Origin: Marinactinospora thermotolerans DSM 45154
GTDB lineage: Bacteria > Actinomycetota > Actinomycetes > Streptosporangiales > Streptosporangiaceae
DNA: 64,000 bases
NCBI RefSeq assembly: GCF_900167435.1
Contig: NZ_FUWS01000002.1
Span: 111,924 to 175,923, forward strand
Reading direction: 5' to 3'
Of the stretch, positions 35,147 to 44,954 are shown one piece after another. A program made the translations under genes and the position numbers. A model generated the notes under the pieces. It was not told where the DNA came from, did not search any database, and was given only the letters and a program-made list of their open reading frames with translations. Position 1 is the first letter of the stretch. Every line of letters begins with the position of its first letter.

Positions 35147-36379
35147 ATGCCTTCGGTACCTCTTGACGGGAACCCCGTGCCCGCTGATGGCGCGTTGCCG
35201 GCCGCCTCACTGGAGGGGGTGGGCGAGCGCCCGTTCGGCGTCTACGTCCATGTGCCGTTCTGCGTCACGCGGTGCGGATACTGCGACTTCAACACCTACA
35301 CCGCGAGCGAGCTGCGCTCCAGGGACGGATCGGTGACCGCCTCACGCGAGACCTACGCCGATCTCGCCATCGCGGAACTGCGTTTCGCGCGGCGGGTGCT
35401 CGGCACCGGCGACGTCCCGGTGAGCACCGTGTTCGTCGGCGGGGGCACCCCGACCCTCCTCGACCCGGCCGACCTCGGCCGCGTCCTCGCCGCGATCGAC
35501 GCCGAGTTCGGCCTGGCCCCCGGAGCCGAGGTGACCACCGAGGCCAACCCCGAGACCGTCGACCGCGACTCCCTGGGCCGGTTGCGCGAGGCGGGGTTCA
35601 CGCGGATCTCGTTCGGCATGCAAAGCGCCCGCCCGCACGTTCTCGCCGTCCTGGAACGCGCGCACAGCCCCGGACGACCGGAACGCTGCGTCGCCTGGGC
35701 CCGCGAGGCCGGGTTCGACCACGTCAACCTCGACCTCATCTACGGGACGCCGGGGGAGGACGACGCCGACTGGAAGGAGTCCCTCCAAGCCGCGATCGCG
35801 GCCGGCCCGGACCACGTCTCGGCCTACTCCCTGATCGTCGAGGAGGGCACCCGCCTGGCGGCCAGGGTCCGCCGCGGCGAGCTTGCGGCGCCCGACGACG
35901 ACGCGATGGCCGACCGCTATCTCATGGCCGACGAACTCCTCGCCGCGGCGGGCTACCACTGGTACGAGGTGTCCAACTGGGCGCGCTCGCGCTCCGCCCG
36001 CAGCCGGCACAACCTGCTCTACTGGACCGGCGGGGACTGGTGGGGGGTCGGCCCGGGCGCCCACAGCCACGTCGGCGGGACCCGTTGGTGGAACGTCAAG
36101 CATCCCGCGGCCTACGCGGCCCGGCTCGCCGAGGGGATCACCCCCGGCCAGGCGCGCGAGGTCCTGGACGAGGCCGACCGGCGCTTCGAACGGATCCTGC
36201 TGGAGCTGCGCATCATCGACGGATGCCCGCTGGACCTGCTCGACGCGGACGGGCGGAACGCCGCCGGACAGGCGGTGCGCGACGGACTGCTCGAAGCCGA
36301 CGCCCACGCGAACGGCCGCGCCGTGCTGACCCGACGTGGCAGGCTCCTCGCCGACGCGGTGGTACGCGATCTCACCTGA
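35147..36379 (+). CDS. hemW: Radical-SAM haem chaperone HemW
   Basis: A 410-residue radical-SAM protein. The cluster motif CxxxCxxC appears in VPFCVTRCGYCDFNTY, followed by FVGGGTPTLLDP and GMQSARPHVLAVLERAHSPG, and the C-terminal HemN-like domain (HNLLYWTGGDWWGVGPGAHS). HemW binds haem and delivers it; older annotations call it oxygen-independent coproporphyrinogen oxidase, but the extra HemN-specific N-terminus is absent. ATG 35147 is favoured; in-frame ATGs at 35129 and 35096 exist. hemW before hrcA is the usual actinobacterial order. Confidence 0.95.
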   Translation: MPSVPLDGNPVPADGALPAASLEGVGERPFGVYVHVPFCVTRCGYCDFNTYTASELRSRDGSVTASRETYADLAIAELRFARRVLGTGDVPVSTVFVGGGTPTLLDPADLGRVLAAIDAEFGLAPGAEVTTEANPETVDRDSLGRLREAGFTRISFGMQSARPHVLAVLERAHSPGRPERCVAWAREAGFDHVNLDLIYGTPGEDDADWKESLQAAIAAGPDHVSAYSLIVEEGTRLAARVRRGELAAPDDDAMADRYLMADELLAAAGYHWYEVSNWARSRSARSRHNLLYWTGGDWWGVGPGAHSHVGGTRWWNVKHPAAYAARLAEGITPGQAREVLDEADRRFERILLELRIIDGCPLDLLDADGRNAAGQAVRDGLLEADAHANGRAVLTRRGRLLADAVVRDLT

Positions 36380-36422
36380 GCCGTCCCCGCGCTCCGAGAG
36401 CGCCGTGGACCGCGGGGACGGC
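36380..36422. terminator. Bidirectional terminator between hemW and the DUF4870 gene
   Basis: Perfect 12-bp arms (36380-36391 and 36411-36422) with a 19-nt loop between two convergent stops. Confidence 0.7.
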
Positions 36423-36429
36423 GCCGTGG

Positions 36430-37380
36430 CTACTTCACCATCCGGATCGCGACCGGGTACCGGTACCACGTGCCCTTGGTCGCCGCCACCGCGGCGAGCA
36501 CCCCGAAGACGATCGAGAGCAGCCAGAACAGGCCGATCAGGGCCGAGCCGATCGGGGAGAGGTCCGGCGCGTAGACGCCGAGGCCGATGAACAGCGCCCA
36601 GCTGAGGACGAACGGGATGAGCAGGGTCAGCTGGAAGTTCAGCGCCTCGGCGGCGTGGTGGCGCACGTAGGGCGAGGCGTTCCGCTTCACCAGGTACACG
36701 ATCAGGGCGGGCAGCCATCCGGCGCAGGCCATGATCACCCCGACCAGGTGGGCCACCATGGCCCACGTGGTGTCGTCGGAGCCGGTCCCGCCCTGGTGGG
36801 CGCTTCCCTGCGGGGCCTGCCCCGGGTGTGCCTGCTGCCCGTAGGGCTGGGGACCGTAGCCGGGCTGGGCGTAACCGGGATGGCCGTAGGGGCCCTGCGC
36901 GTAGCCGGGTTGGGCGTAGCCGGACGGGCCGCCGTAGGGGGGCTGGCCCTGGGGGCCGGGCGGCTGCGCGTATCCCGGCTGCTGGTAGGCGGGCTGGTTC
37001 CCGGTGGGCTGGGCGTAACCGGGCTGTGCCCCTTGCGGGGGGTGGGGGGCATGGCCGGGCCGTCCGTACCCGGGAGGCCCCTGGGGCGGCTGCTGGTAGG
37101 CCGGCTGTCCGCTGGGCGGCCGCTGGTAGGCGGGCTGTCCTCCCGACGGCTGCCGGTAGGCCGGCTGGTTCCCCGAGGGACGGGCGTGACCGGGCTGTCC
37201 CCCCGTGGGCGGGGTGTGGGAGGGGCCGGCATGGCCGGGCTGCCCGCCGGCGGGGGTTCCCGGCCAGGAGGGGTGTTCCGGGGACGCCGGAGCGGGAGGG
37301 TCGCCGGCGGGCCGGCCGTGGGCGGGCTGCCCGCCCGCAGGGTCCTGGGGGTGCGGCTGGTTGGGCGGTGTCTCGCTCAT
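36430..37380 (-). CDS. DUF4870 membrane protein with long Pro/Gly/Gln/Tyr-rich N-terminus
   Basis: A 316-residue protein. Residues ~1-205 are low-complexity, with recurring GGQPAYxxP, QPGYAQP and GGQPGHA units; residues ~210-316 form a DUF4870 (Tic20-like) membrane domain: MVAHLVGVIMACAGWLPALI, the conserved SPYVRHHAAEALNFQLTL, and two further spans. ATG 37380 is preceded by AAGGGA. DUF4870 proteins have no assigned function; the Pro-rich arm is probably cytoplasmic and may act as an interaction tether. The repeat arm is degenerate at DNA level. Confidence 0.85.
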   Translation of the reverse strand: MSETPPNQPHPQDPAGGQPAHGRPAGDPPAPASPEHPSWPGTPAGGQPGHAGPSHTPPTGGQPGHARPSGNQPAYRQPSGGQPAYQRPPSGQPAYQQPPQGPPGYGRPGHAPHPPQGAQPGYAQPTGNQPAYQQPGYAQPPGPQGQPPYGGPSGYAQPGYAQGPYGHPGYAQPGYGPQPYGQQAHPGQAPQGSAHQGGTGSDDTTWAMVAHLVGVIMACAGWLPALIVYLVKRNASPYVRHHAAEALNFQLTLLIPFVLSWALFIGLGVYAPDLSPIGSALIGLFWLLSIVFGVLAAVAATKGTWYRYPVAIRMVK

Positions 37381-37472
37381 GGTGTCCCTTGGCTGTGCCG
37401 GTTGCGATGGCCGATCGGTGAGCCGGGCCCCGTGGGGCGCCGGAGGAGGTCGCTGCGCGTGCTGGGACGAGC

Positions 37473-38324
37473 CTAGTTGCTCTCCTCCTGGGGAGCGGTG
37501 ACGAAGTCGATGAGTTCCTCGACCCTGGCGAGAAGCCCGGGTTCCAGATCGGCGTAGGAGCGGACCGCCCCCAGGATCCGCCGCCACGCCTCGCCCGGCT
37601 CCTCCCGCCAGCCCAGCGCGCTTAAGACGCCCTCCTTCCAGGGGCGGCCGCGCGGCACCTCGGGCCAGGCGGGGATGCCGAGAACCGACGGCTTGACCGC
37701 CTGCCACACGTCGACGAAGGGGTGGCCGACGACGAGCACGTGCGGCGAGGTGAGGAGCCGGGCGATCCGGCTCTCCTTGGACCCGGGCACAAGGTGGTCG
37801 ACGAGCACCCCGAGCCGGCGGTGGGGGCCGGGGGCGAACCGTTCGACGACCTCCGGCAGGTGGTCGACGCCCTCCAGGCGTTCCACGACCACCCCCTCCA
37901 CCCGCAGGTCGTGTCCCCAGACACGCTCCACCAGCTCGGCGTCGTGGACGCCTTCGACGTAGATGCGGCTCTCCCGGGCGGTCCGCGCGCGCAGGCCGGG
38001 GACCGCGATCGACCCCGAGGCGCTGCGCGCCGGAGCCGAGGAGGACGAGGGGAGGGGGCGGACCACGGTCACCGGCTCCCCGTCGATGAGGAACGCGGCG
38101 GGGGCGAGGTCGAAGACGCGGCGGCGTCCGTGCCGGTCCTCAAGCGTGACCGTCTGCTTGTCCCACGCCACCACGGCACCGCAGAAACCCTCGTCCGCGG
38201 ATTCCACGACGAGCCCCGGCTCGGCCGGGACCTCGCGGATCCGGCCTCGGCGCGGGCGATGCCAGTCGCCGGCGAGGACGTCACCGTCGTACCTTCTGCC
38301 TGGTCTGCCGGAGTAAGTGGGCAC
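37473..38324 (-). CDS. DUF3097 family protein
   Basis: A 283-residue soluble actinobacterial protein starting at GTG 38324 (PTYSGRPGRRYDGDVLAGDW). The family's core is present: RESRIYVEGVHDAELVERVWG and LGVLVDHLVPGSKESRIA, resembling a Toprim-like fold with an acidic E...DH arrangement, then GHPFVDVWQAVKPSVLG. It may act on nucleic acid, but no function is established. The gene is divergent from hrcA, a neighbour relation common in actinomycetes. Confidence 0.88.
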   Translation of the reverse strand: MPTYSGRPGRRYDGDVLAGDWHRPRRGRIREVPAEPGLVVESADEGFCGAVVAWDKQTVTLEDRHGRRRVFDLAPAAFLIDGEPVTVVRPLPSSSSAPARSASGSIAVPGLRARTARESRIYVEGVHDAELVERVWGHDLRVEGVVVERLEGVDHLPEVVERFAPGPHRRLGVLVDHLVPGSKESRIARLLTSPHVLVVGHPFVDVWQAVKPSVLGIPAWPEVPRGRPWKEGVLSALGWREEPGEAWRRILGAVRSYADLEPGLLARVEELIDFVTAPQEESN

Positions 38325-38557
38325 GGGCCCGCATTGTAGTGGCGGCCTCGACGCCGCCCCGGACAGAGCCGACGGCGTGTCGACGCGGCCGGGACCCGTG
38401 CGCGCTCCCCGCCACATGGGTAGGAAACCGTTCGACGACGCCGGCGCGTCCTGGCCGGGGCGGGAGCGGACCGGTCGACGTCAGGATCGCGGCCGGCGGG
38501 GTGCGCCACCCCGACGCGATCACGTGGAGGGGAGCGACTTGGCGGAACGGCATAGAA

Positions 38558-38584
38558 TTAGCACTTAGGACCACGGAGTGCCAG
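38558..38584 (+). promoter_or_regulatory. CIRCE element before hrcA-dnaJ
   Basis: TTAGCACTT, 9-nt spacer, GAGTGCCAG; the consensus is TTAGCACTC-N9-GAGTGCTAA, so arms differ from consensus at three positions. It overlaps a likely -10 box TAGAAT (38553-38558) and ends 12 bp before the hrcA start. HrcA should bind here and repress its own operon. Confidence 0.85.
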
Positions 38585-38595
38585 GAGGTGAGCGC

Positions 38596-39609
38596 GTGCT
38601 CGACGATCGAAAGCTCGCGGTGCTACGTGCCATCGTCGAGGACTACGTGTCGACGAACGAGCCGGTGGGATCGAAGGCGCTCGCCGACCGGCACAGCCTG
38701 GGGGTCTCACCCGCGACGATCCGCAACGACATGGTGGCCCTGGAGGAGGAGGGGTACATCACCCAGCCGCACACCAGTGCCGGCCGGGTCCCCACCGACA
38801 AGGGGTACCGTCTGTTCGTCGACCGCCTGTCCACGGTCAAGCCCCTGTCGCAGGCCGAGCGGCGCGCGATCGAGACGTTCCTGTCCGGCGCCGTCGACCT
38901 CGACGAGATCATCGCCCGCACGGTCCGCCTCCTGGCGCAGCTCACGCGCCAGGTCGCGATCGTGCAATACCCTTCGCTGACCCGCTCGGCGGTGCAGCAC
39001 GTCGAACTCGTCCCGCTCAGCCCCCACCGCGTGATGATGGTTCTCATCACCGACACCGGGCGGGTGGAGCAGAAGGTCATCGACGGCCTCGACCGCGTCA
39101 CCGAGGCCTCCGTCGGCGACCTGCGGGCCGCGCTCAACCAGGCGGTGGCGGGCAAGTGGCTCAACGAGGTGCCCTCAGCGGTCTCCGACCTGCCGGCCCG
39201 GCTGCCCGCCGAGGAGCGGCCGTTGGCGGCCTCGGTCCTGTCGGTCCTGCTGGAGAGTCTCGTCGAGCGGCACGAGGAGCGGGTCGTCCTCGGCGGCACC
39301 GCCAACCTCGCCGGGATGGGCTTCTCCGCCGGGCTGCGCGACGTGCTGGAAGCACTGGAAGAAAACGTCGTCCTCATCCGTTTGCTCGGTGAGGCGGGTG
39401 ATCCGTCCATGCTGTCGGTCCGGATCGGCGCGGAGAACTCCCACGAGGGGCTGCAGACCACCTCGATCGTGACCGCGGGCTACGGCATTGGAGATCAGTC
39501 ACTGGCAAAGCTCGGTGTGGTGGGCCCGACCCGAATGGATTACCCCGGAACGATGGGAGCGGTACGCGCAGTGGCAAGATACGTCGGTCAGATCTTGGCG
39601 GGGCAGTAA
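38596..39609 (+). CDS. hrcA: Heat-inducible transcription repressor HrcA
   Basis: A 337-residue repressor that binds CIRCE elements and is released on heat shock. The N-terminal winged helix reads [21 protein letters not shown] and [19 protein letters not shown]; the conserved C-terminal [12 protein letters not shown] region is present. GTG 38596 is chosen because AGGAGG lies 8 bp upstream; a GTG at 38578 would overlap CIRCE. dnaJ follows immediately after the stop (TAAGTG), so the two are co-translated. Confidence 0.96.
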   Translation: MLDDRKLAVLRAIVEDYVSTNEPVGSKALADRHSLGVSPATIRNDMVALEEEGYITQPHTSAGRVPTDKGYRLFVDRLSTVKPLSQAERRAIETFLSGAVDLDEIIARTVRLLAQLTRQVAIVQYPSLTRSAVQHVELVPLSPHRVMMVLITDTGRVEQKVIDGLDRVTEASVGDLRAALNQAVAGKWLNEVPSAVSDLPARLPAEERPLAASVLSVLLESLVERHEERVVLGGTANLAGMGFSAGLRDVLEALEENVVLIRLLGEAGDPSMLSVRIGAENSHEGLQTTSIVTAGYGIGDQSLAKLGVVGPTRMDYPGTMGAVRAVARYVGQILAGQ

Positions 39610-40749
39610 GTGGCCAGAGACTACTACGAGATCCTCGGGGTGCGCCGCGAGGCCACCAAGGACGAAATCAAGAAGGCGTACCGAAGGCTCGCGCGGGAAC
39701 TGCACCCCGACGTCAACCCCGACCCTCTCACCCAGGAACGCTTCAAAGAGGTCACCCAGGCCTACGAGGTCCTCTCCGACCCCGAGAAGCGCCGGATGTT
39801 CGACATGGGGGCGGACCCCTTCGCGCCCGGCGGCGGCGCCGGAGCCGGCGGATTCGGCGGGGCGGGGTTCCCCTTCGACGACATCATGAACGCCTTCTTC
39901 GGCGGCGGCCAGACGGCCGGCCGGGCCGCGCGCGAGCGCGCCCGCCGGGGCCGCAGCATCAAGGTCCGGGTCGAACTGGATCTCGCCGAGACCGCGTTCG
40001 GTGTCACCAAGGACATCACCTTCCCCACCGCGGTCCTGTGCGGTACCTGCCAGGGCGAGGGCACGGCCAAGGGGAGCCACCGCGAGACCTGCGACATGTG
40101 CGCCGGACGCGGTGAGGTCTCCCAGGTCACGCGCTCGTTCCTGGGTCAGGTCATGACGACGCGGCCGTGTCCGCAGTGCTCCGGTCAGGGCACCGTCATC
40201 CGCAACCCCTGCCCCGACTGCGCGGGCGAGGGGCGGGTGCGGGAGAAGGTCACCCGCACGGTGCAGATTCCGGCCGGTGTCGAGGACGGCACCCAGATCC
40301 AGCTCGCCGGCGAGGGCGAGATCGGCCCCAACGGCGGTCCGCGCGGCGATATCTTCCTGGAGATCGTGCAGCGGCCGCACCCGATCTTCGAGCGGCGCGG
40401 AGACGACCTCCACTGCACGGTGACCGTGCCGATGACGGCCGCCGCGCTGGGGGCCTCGCTCACCATCGAGACACTCGACGGAAACGAGACGATCGACCTG
40501 CGCCCGGGGACCAACTCCGGCCAGATCATCACGCTCGACGGGCGGGGCAGCCGGCACCTCAACGGTCCGGGGCGGGGCGACCTGATGATCCACGTCACCG
40601 TCGAGACGCCGAGCAAGCTCGACGAGGAGCAGGAGAACCTGCTGCGCAAGTTCGCCGAGCTGCGGGGCGAGGACCACCCGCCGGGCAAGTTCAGCCCGGG
40701 ACAGGGAGGCATCTTCTCCCGGTTGCGCGGCGCCTTCAACACACGCTGA
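39610..40749 (+). CDS. dnaJ: Chaperone DnaJ (type I)
   Basis: Hsp40 co-chaperone of 379 residues that activates DnaK. It has the J domain with HPD ([11 protein letters not shown]), a Gly/Phe-rich linker, four CxxCxGxG zinc repeats ([32 protein letters not shown]) and the C-terminal substrate-binding part. Start GTG 39610 directly follows the hrcA TAA. DnaK is not in the window; this is the second-DnaJ type usually linked to hrcA. Confidence 0.97.
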   Translation: MARDYYEILGVRREATKDEIKKAYRRLARELHPDVNPDPLTQERFKEVTQAYEVLSDPEKRRMFDMGADPFAPGGGAGAGGFGGAGFPFDDIMNAFFGGGQTAGRAARERARRGRSIKVRVELDLAETAFGVTKDITFPTAVLCGTCQGEGTAKGSHRETCDMCAGRGEVSQVTRSFLGQVMTTRPCPQCSGQGTVIRNPCPDCAGEGRVREKVTRTVQIPAGVEDGTQIQLAGEGEIGPNGGPRGDIFLEIVQRPHPIFERRGDDLHCTVTVPMTAAALGASLTIETLDGNETIDLRPGTNSGQIITLDGRGSRHLNGPGRGDLMIHVTVETPSKLDEEQENLLRKFAELRGEDHPPGKFSPGQGGIFSRLRGAFNTR

Positions 40750-40763
40750 GCCGGCCGGCCGAT

Positions 40764-40802
40764 GGCCGGACCCGGGGCCGGTACCAGGCTCGGGGTCCGG
40801 CC
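40764..40802 (+). terminator. Hairpin after dnaJ
   Basis: Arms 40764-40773 and 40793-40802 (10 bp perfect), followed by GTTCTTCTT. It lies between dnaJ and rsmE and may terminate or attenuate transcription of the operon. Confidence 0.6.
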
Positions 40803-40823
40803 GTTCTTCTTGAGAGGGGACCT

Positions 40824-41561
40824 GTGACAGCTCCGGTTTTCCTGACCGAACCGGGAGGGCTCGCCCACGACACCGTCGTGCTTTCGGGGCCGGAGGGCAG
40901 GCACGCGGCGACCGTGCGCCGGCTGGTGGCCGGCGAGGCCGTGCACGTGGTCGACGGCGCGGGGACGCGGGCGCGGTGCGTGGTCGGCGCGGTCGGCAAG
41001 GACAGGGTGACCCTCGAAGTCCGCGACCGTGTCCACGAACCGTCGCCCACGCCGCGGATCACCGTGGTGCAGGCGTTGCCCAAGGGGGACCGTGGCGAAC
41101 TCGCGGTGGAGGTCATGACCGAGGCGGGGGTGGACGCCATCGTGCCGTGGGCCGCGCAACGCTGCGTCACCCGGTGGAAGGCCGAACGCGCCGAGAAGTC
41201 CCTGAACAAGTGGCGGGCGACCGCGCGGGAGGCGGCCAAGCAGGCGCGCCGGTCATGGGTCCCCGAGGTGGCCGGGCTCGCCTCGACCCGTGACGTCGTC
41301 GCCCTGCTGTCCTCGGCGGCACTGGGCGTGGTGCTGCACGAAGAGGCCGAGGAACGCCTGGCCGCGCTTGCCCTCCCCACCGATCCAGCCGGCGGGATCG
41401 TCGTGGTCGTGGGGCCCGAAGGAGGGATCAGCGACCCGGAGCTGGCGGCGTTCACACAGGCCGGAGCGGTGCCGGCGCTGCTCGGCCGCACCGTGCTGCG
41501 CACCTCCACCGCGGGTGTGGCGGCCTTGGCGGTGCTTCAGGCGCGTTGCGGACGCTGGTAG
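40824..41561 (+). CDS. rsmE: 16S rRNA (uracil-1498-N3)-methyltransferase RsmE
   Basis: A 245-residue SPOUT-class methyltransferase that modifies U1498 of 16S rRNA. The RsmE signatures are present: LPKGDRGELAVEVMTEAGVD, the SPOUT knot IVVVVGPEGGISDPELAAF and the end LGRTVLRTSTAGVAALAVLQ. GTG 40824 follows GAGAGGGG. It sits downstream of dnaJ in the conserved order and is followed by a hairpin. Confidence 0.96.
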   Translation: MTAPVFLTEPGGLAHDTVVLSGPEGRHAATVRRLVAGEAVHVVDGAGTRARCVVGAVGKDRVTLEVRDRVHEPSPTPRITVVQALPKGDRGELAVEVMTEAGVDAIVPWAAQRCVTRWKAERAEKSLNKWRATAREAAKQARRSWVPEVAGLASTRDVVALLSSAALGVVLHEEAEERLAALALPTDPAGGIVVVVGPEGGISDPELAAFTQAGAVPALLGRTVLRTSTAGVAALAVLQARCGRW

Positions 41562-41574
41562 GTCCGGACGGAGC

Positions 41575-41605
41575 GTGGCCCCGCTCGGGGGACGGGCGGG
41601 GCCAC
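41575..41605. terminator. Bidirectional terminator after rsmE
   Basis: Perfect 10-bp arms (41575-41584 and 41596-41605) with an 11-nt loop, between the convergent stops of rsmE and the sigma-partner gene. Confidence 0.7.
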
Positions 41606-41626
41606 AACGCGAAGAGCCGGACCGGG

Positions 41627-42322
41627 CTACTCGAGCGCGGAGCCGGCGGGCGAGGGAGGGAGAGGGATCGCGGGAGCCGAGGGCTCGGGTGTCTCCGGAG
41701 GAGGAGAGGCCCCGCCCTCGCCGGGATCCTCGCCGTCCGGATCGGGCTCCGGCTCGGGAGCGGGCGCGGGGGTGGTGGGGGCGGGAGTCGGAGAGGGGTC
41801 GTCCGAGGCCGGGCAGGACTGACGCTTGGGCTCGCCCTCACGGGCGGTGGCGGTGGGCGCCTCGTCCTCAGAAGCGCACGGGACGGACGGGCCCCTGTGG
41901 TCGGTGTCGCCATCGGGACCGCTCGGGGACGGCGAGGGAGCGGGGGGCCGGGGAGCGACGGGTTCGGTACCGGGGGTGGGGCCGTCGGGAGGGACCGAGG
42001 GGGTCTCGCTCGTGGTGTCGCTGAGCCCCTGGCCGTCATGGGGGGTCCCACGGGAGTCCGAGGCGGAGTCCCAGCCCCCCGAGAAGACCTGGTCGCGGAT
42101 CTGGGGGGTACCGAGCAGCACCGATCCGCCGATGAGCGCCGCGGCCGCGACGGCCGCCGCCGGGCGCAGCCAGGTCAGCGCGGCCCAGGGGGAGAGACGG
42201 CGTTGGGCGGTGCGCGTGCGGATCAGGTCGAGGGCCTCGGGGGAGGGGCGTACGGAGTCGGCCTCCGCACGCAGCGCCTCGCGCAGCCGCTGCTCGAATC
42301 CATCGTCAAAGGGGTCGGTCAT
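41627..42322 (-). CDS. Membrane protein partner of SigE-type sigma factor, Pro-rich outer tail
   Basis: A 231-residue protein: ~45 cytoplasmic residues (FEQRLREALRAEADSVRPSP, similar to anti-sigma N-termini), one membrane span (AAAVAAAALIGGSVLL) and an extracytoplasmic tail dominated by Pro, Glu, Asp and Ser with two cysteines. Its ATG overlaps the sigma stop (ATGA), the usual layout of sigma/anti-sigma pairs. No zinc-binding HxxxCxxC motif is seen, so an anti-sigma role is inferred from context only. It could be an unrelated secreted-domain protein. Confidence 0.7.
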   Translation of the reverse strand: MTDPFDDGFEQRLREALRAEADSVRPSPEALDLIRTRTAQRRLSPWAALTWLRPAAAVAAAALIGGSVLLGTPQIRDQVFSGGWDSASDSRGTPHDGQGLSDTTSETPSVPPDGPTPGTEPVAPRPPAPSPSPSGPDGDTDHRGPSVPCASEDEAPTATAREGEPKRQSCPASDDPSPTPAPTTPAPAPEPEPDPDGEDPGEGGASPPPETPEPSAPAIPLPPSPAGSALE

Positions 42323-42906
42323 GTCGTCCGCTCCAGGACCGATCGGAGCGCGGCGATTCCGCGCGCCGTGTGGCTCTTGACCGCGCCACGGCTGATTCCC
42401 ATGGCATCGGCGATCTGTGCCTCGGAGAGGTCTCCGTAGTACCGCAGGACGATGGCCTCACGTTGTCGGGTGGGGAGCCTGCGCAGCGCGGCGACGACCT
42501 CGGCTCGTTCGAGCTCGCCCAGGGCGCCGTGCTCGGCGCTGGGGGCGTCGGGAAGCCCCTTGGGGGCGTGCTTCTCGACGACGGCGCGGTGGCGCAGCAC
42601 CGAACGGGCCCGGTTCACCACCGACTGCCTCAGGTAGGACAGGGCCTTGTTGGGGTCTCGTAGGCGCCTCCAGGCGCCGTGCATGGCGACGAAGGCGTCC
42701 TGTACCACTTCCTCGGCGGTCGCGAAGTCGCGGACGAGAAGCGTCGCGAGCCGGACCAACGGCCGGTAGTGAGCACTGTAGAGCTGCGTCACCGCCTGGT
42801 CGGCGTCCCACTCGACCGCTACCGTCGCCGCGGGCGCGCCCGCCACCATGGTCTCAGTCACGTCATTGGGACGCGCGCCCTTGTCGCGGGGTTTACGAAA
42901 GGGCAT
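42319..42906 (-). CDS. ECF sigma factor, SigE family
   Basis: A 195-residue RNA polymerase sigma factor. Region 2 (LYSAHYRPLVRLATLLVRDF, DAFVAMHGAWRRL) and region 4 (RLPTRQREAIVLRYYGDLSE, GISRGAVKSHTARGIAALR) are clear, and the alignment style matches actinobacterial SigE-family (SigE70-like) factors. ATG 42906. It is co-translated with the membrane protein downstream. The pair lies inverted between rsmE and the HIT gene, which are usually neighbours. Its target promoters and signal are unknown. Confidence 0.92.
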   Translation of the reverse strand: MPFRKPRDKGARPNDVTETMVAGAPAATVAVEWDADQAVTQLYSAHYRPLVRLATLLVRDFATAEEVVQDAFVAMHGAWRRLRDPNKALSYLRQSVVNRARSVLRHRAVVEKHAPKGLPDAPSAEHGALGELERAEVVAALRRLPTRQREAIVLRYYGDLSEAQIADAMGISRGAVKSHTARGIAALRSVLERTT

Positions 42907-43309
42907 GCCTTCTTCTCGCTCAGTTCCCGGGTCTGTCGCGGAGTCCGTGGGCGGACGTCACCGACGTGCCCGGGCCGGCGACCGGTCCCCTTGTCTCGGC
43001 CATGCGCGCTGTTCCCCCTTCTTCCCCGAGAGCGTGACAGCGTGGGAGAAGTCACGCAAAGCACCAGAATAGCCCGCGACGGCGAGGTTTTCCGGCTATT
43101 CACCACCGAAGGCGCGTTGGGGGAGCACGCGGTGGCGCGCTTCGCCCCACCGTAGGAGAATCCCGGTCCCGGCGCGGCCATAACGGCATGCCGATAACGG
43201 CATGCCGCCCGTCCCCGGGTGAGGGCCTCGCCCACCCGCGAGGCGTGATGGGATGGCCGTGATCACCCCGGTGCGGGGAACCGAGGAGAAAGAGGAGAGG
43301 AGGGCAGCG
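42907..43309. other. Intergenic region between sigma gene and HIT gene
   Basis: About 400 bp holding the divergent promoters. It includes a 37-codon open frame ending at 43155 (with the sequence ARDGEVFRLFTTEGALG) that I do not consider a supported gene, and the 14-bp tandem repeat at 43180-43207. Confidence 0.5.
43180..43207. repeat. Exact 14-bp tandem repeat with palindromic core
   Basis: ATAACGGCATGCCG occurs at 43180-43193 and 43194-43207. Each copy holds the palindrome CGGCATGCCG. The spacing of 14 bp is not a whole helical turn. It may be a dimeric regulator site for the HIT gene or the sigma gene. Confidence 0.7.
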
Positions 43310-43666
43310 GTGGCGTTGACCGAGCCCGACTGCCTGTTCTGCAAGATCGTCGCGGGAGAGGTGCCGGCCAACATCGTCCGTGAGGGCGAGCGGACCCTCG
43401 CGTTCCGCGACATCAACCCACAGGCACCCACCCACGTGCTGATCATCCCGAAGGAGCACCACCCCGACGCCGCGGCGGCCGGACGGGCCGGCCAGGGCCT
43501 CCTCGACGAGATCGCCCGAGAGGCTCAGGCGGTGGCCGAGGCCGACGGCGTCGCGGAGAGCGGCTACCGGCTGGTCTTCAACACCGGCCCCGGAGCCGGG
43601 CAGACCGTGTTCCACCTGCACGGCCACGTGCTCGGTGGACGGGGCCTGGAGTGGCCACCCGGATAA
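43310..43666 (+). CDS. HIT-family nucleotide-binding hydrolase
   Basis: A 118-residue HINT-type protein with the active-site motif HLHGHVLGG near the C-terminus and the N-terminal zinc-like CLFCKIVAGEVPA. Such proteins hydrolyse adenosine phosphoramidates. GTG 43310 is favoured as GGAGGG precedes it; ATG 43253 in the same frame would add 19 residues without similarity. First gene of the HIT-phoH-ybeY-corC-CDA-era set, though a hairpin separates it from phoH. Confidence 0.92.
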   Translation: MALTEPDCLFCKIVAGEVPANIVREGERTLAFRDINPQAPTHVLIIPKEHHPDAAAAGRAGQGLLDEIAREAQAVAEADGVAESGYRLVFNTGPGAGQTVFHLHGHVLGGRGLEWPPG

Positions 43667-43687
43667 CGGTCACGGCGCGCGGAAACA

Positions 43688-43722
43688 GCGGCCGGGACGG
43701 GGGAGGCCCCTTTCCCGGCCGC
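43688..43722 (+). terminator. Hairpin after the HIT gene
   Basis: Perfect 10-bp arms (43688-43697 and 43713-43722), 21 bp after the stop. A likely -10 box TAGAAT for phoH follows at about 43754. Confidence 0.6.
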
Positions 43723-43842
43723 GCGAGCGCAGAGGGTGACCAGGGGCAACTTGATAGAATTTCGTCATAACAGCCGACGCTGTTACCCCACCGATCCCAG
43801 CGGACGCGAAAGGCAGGGGCGAGACGGCCGCGAGGCCACATT

Positions 43843-44889
<1,047 letters not shown>

Positions 44890-44954
44890 TATCCCGCGTG
44901 GCCCGCACCGGGCCACGCGGACCGATGAACACAGAGATTGAGGCGCGTTCAGCA

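Noticed and set aside
36735-37380. Possible CRISPR or minisatellite array in the DUF4870 gene
   Set aside because: The DNA repeats are degenerate and in frame with protein repeats; there are no regular spacers.
41627-42322. Zinc-binding anti-sigma domain in the sigma partner
   Set aside because: No HxxxCxxC is present; the two cysteines lie in the outer tail.
43042-43155. Short open frame ending AVARFAPP before the HIT gene
   Set aside because: 37 codons, no ribosome site of note and no recognised homology; kept only as a remark in the intergenic entry.
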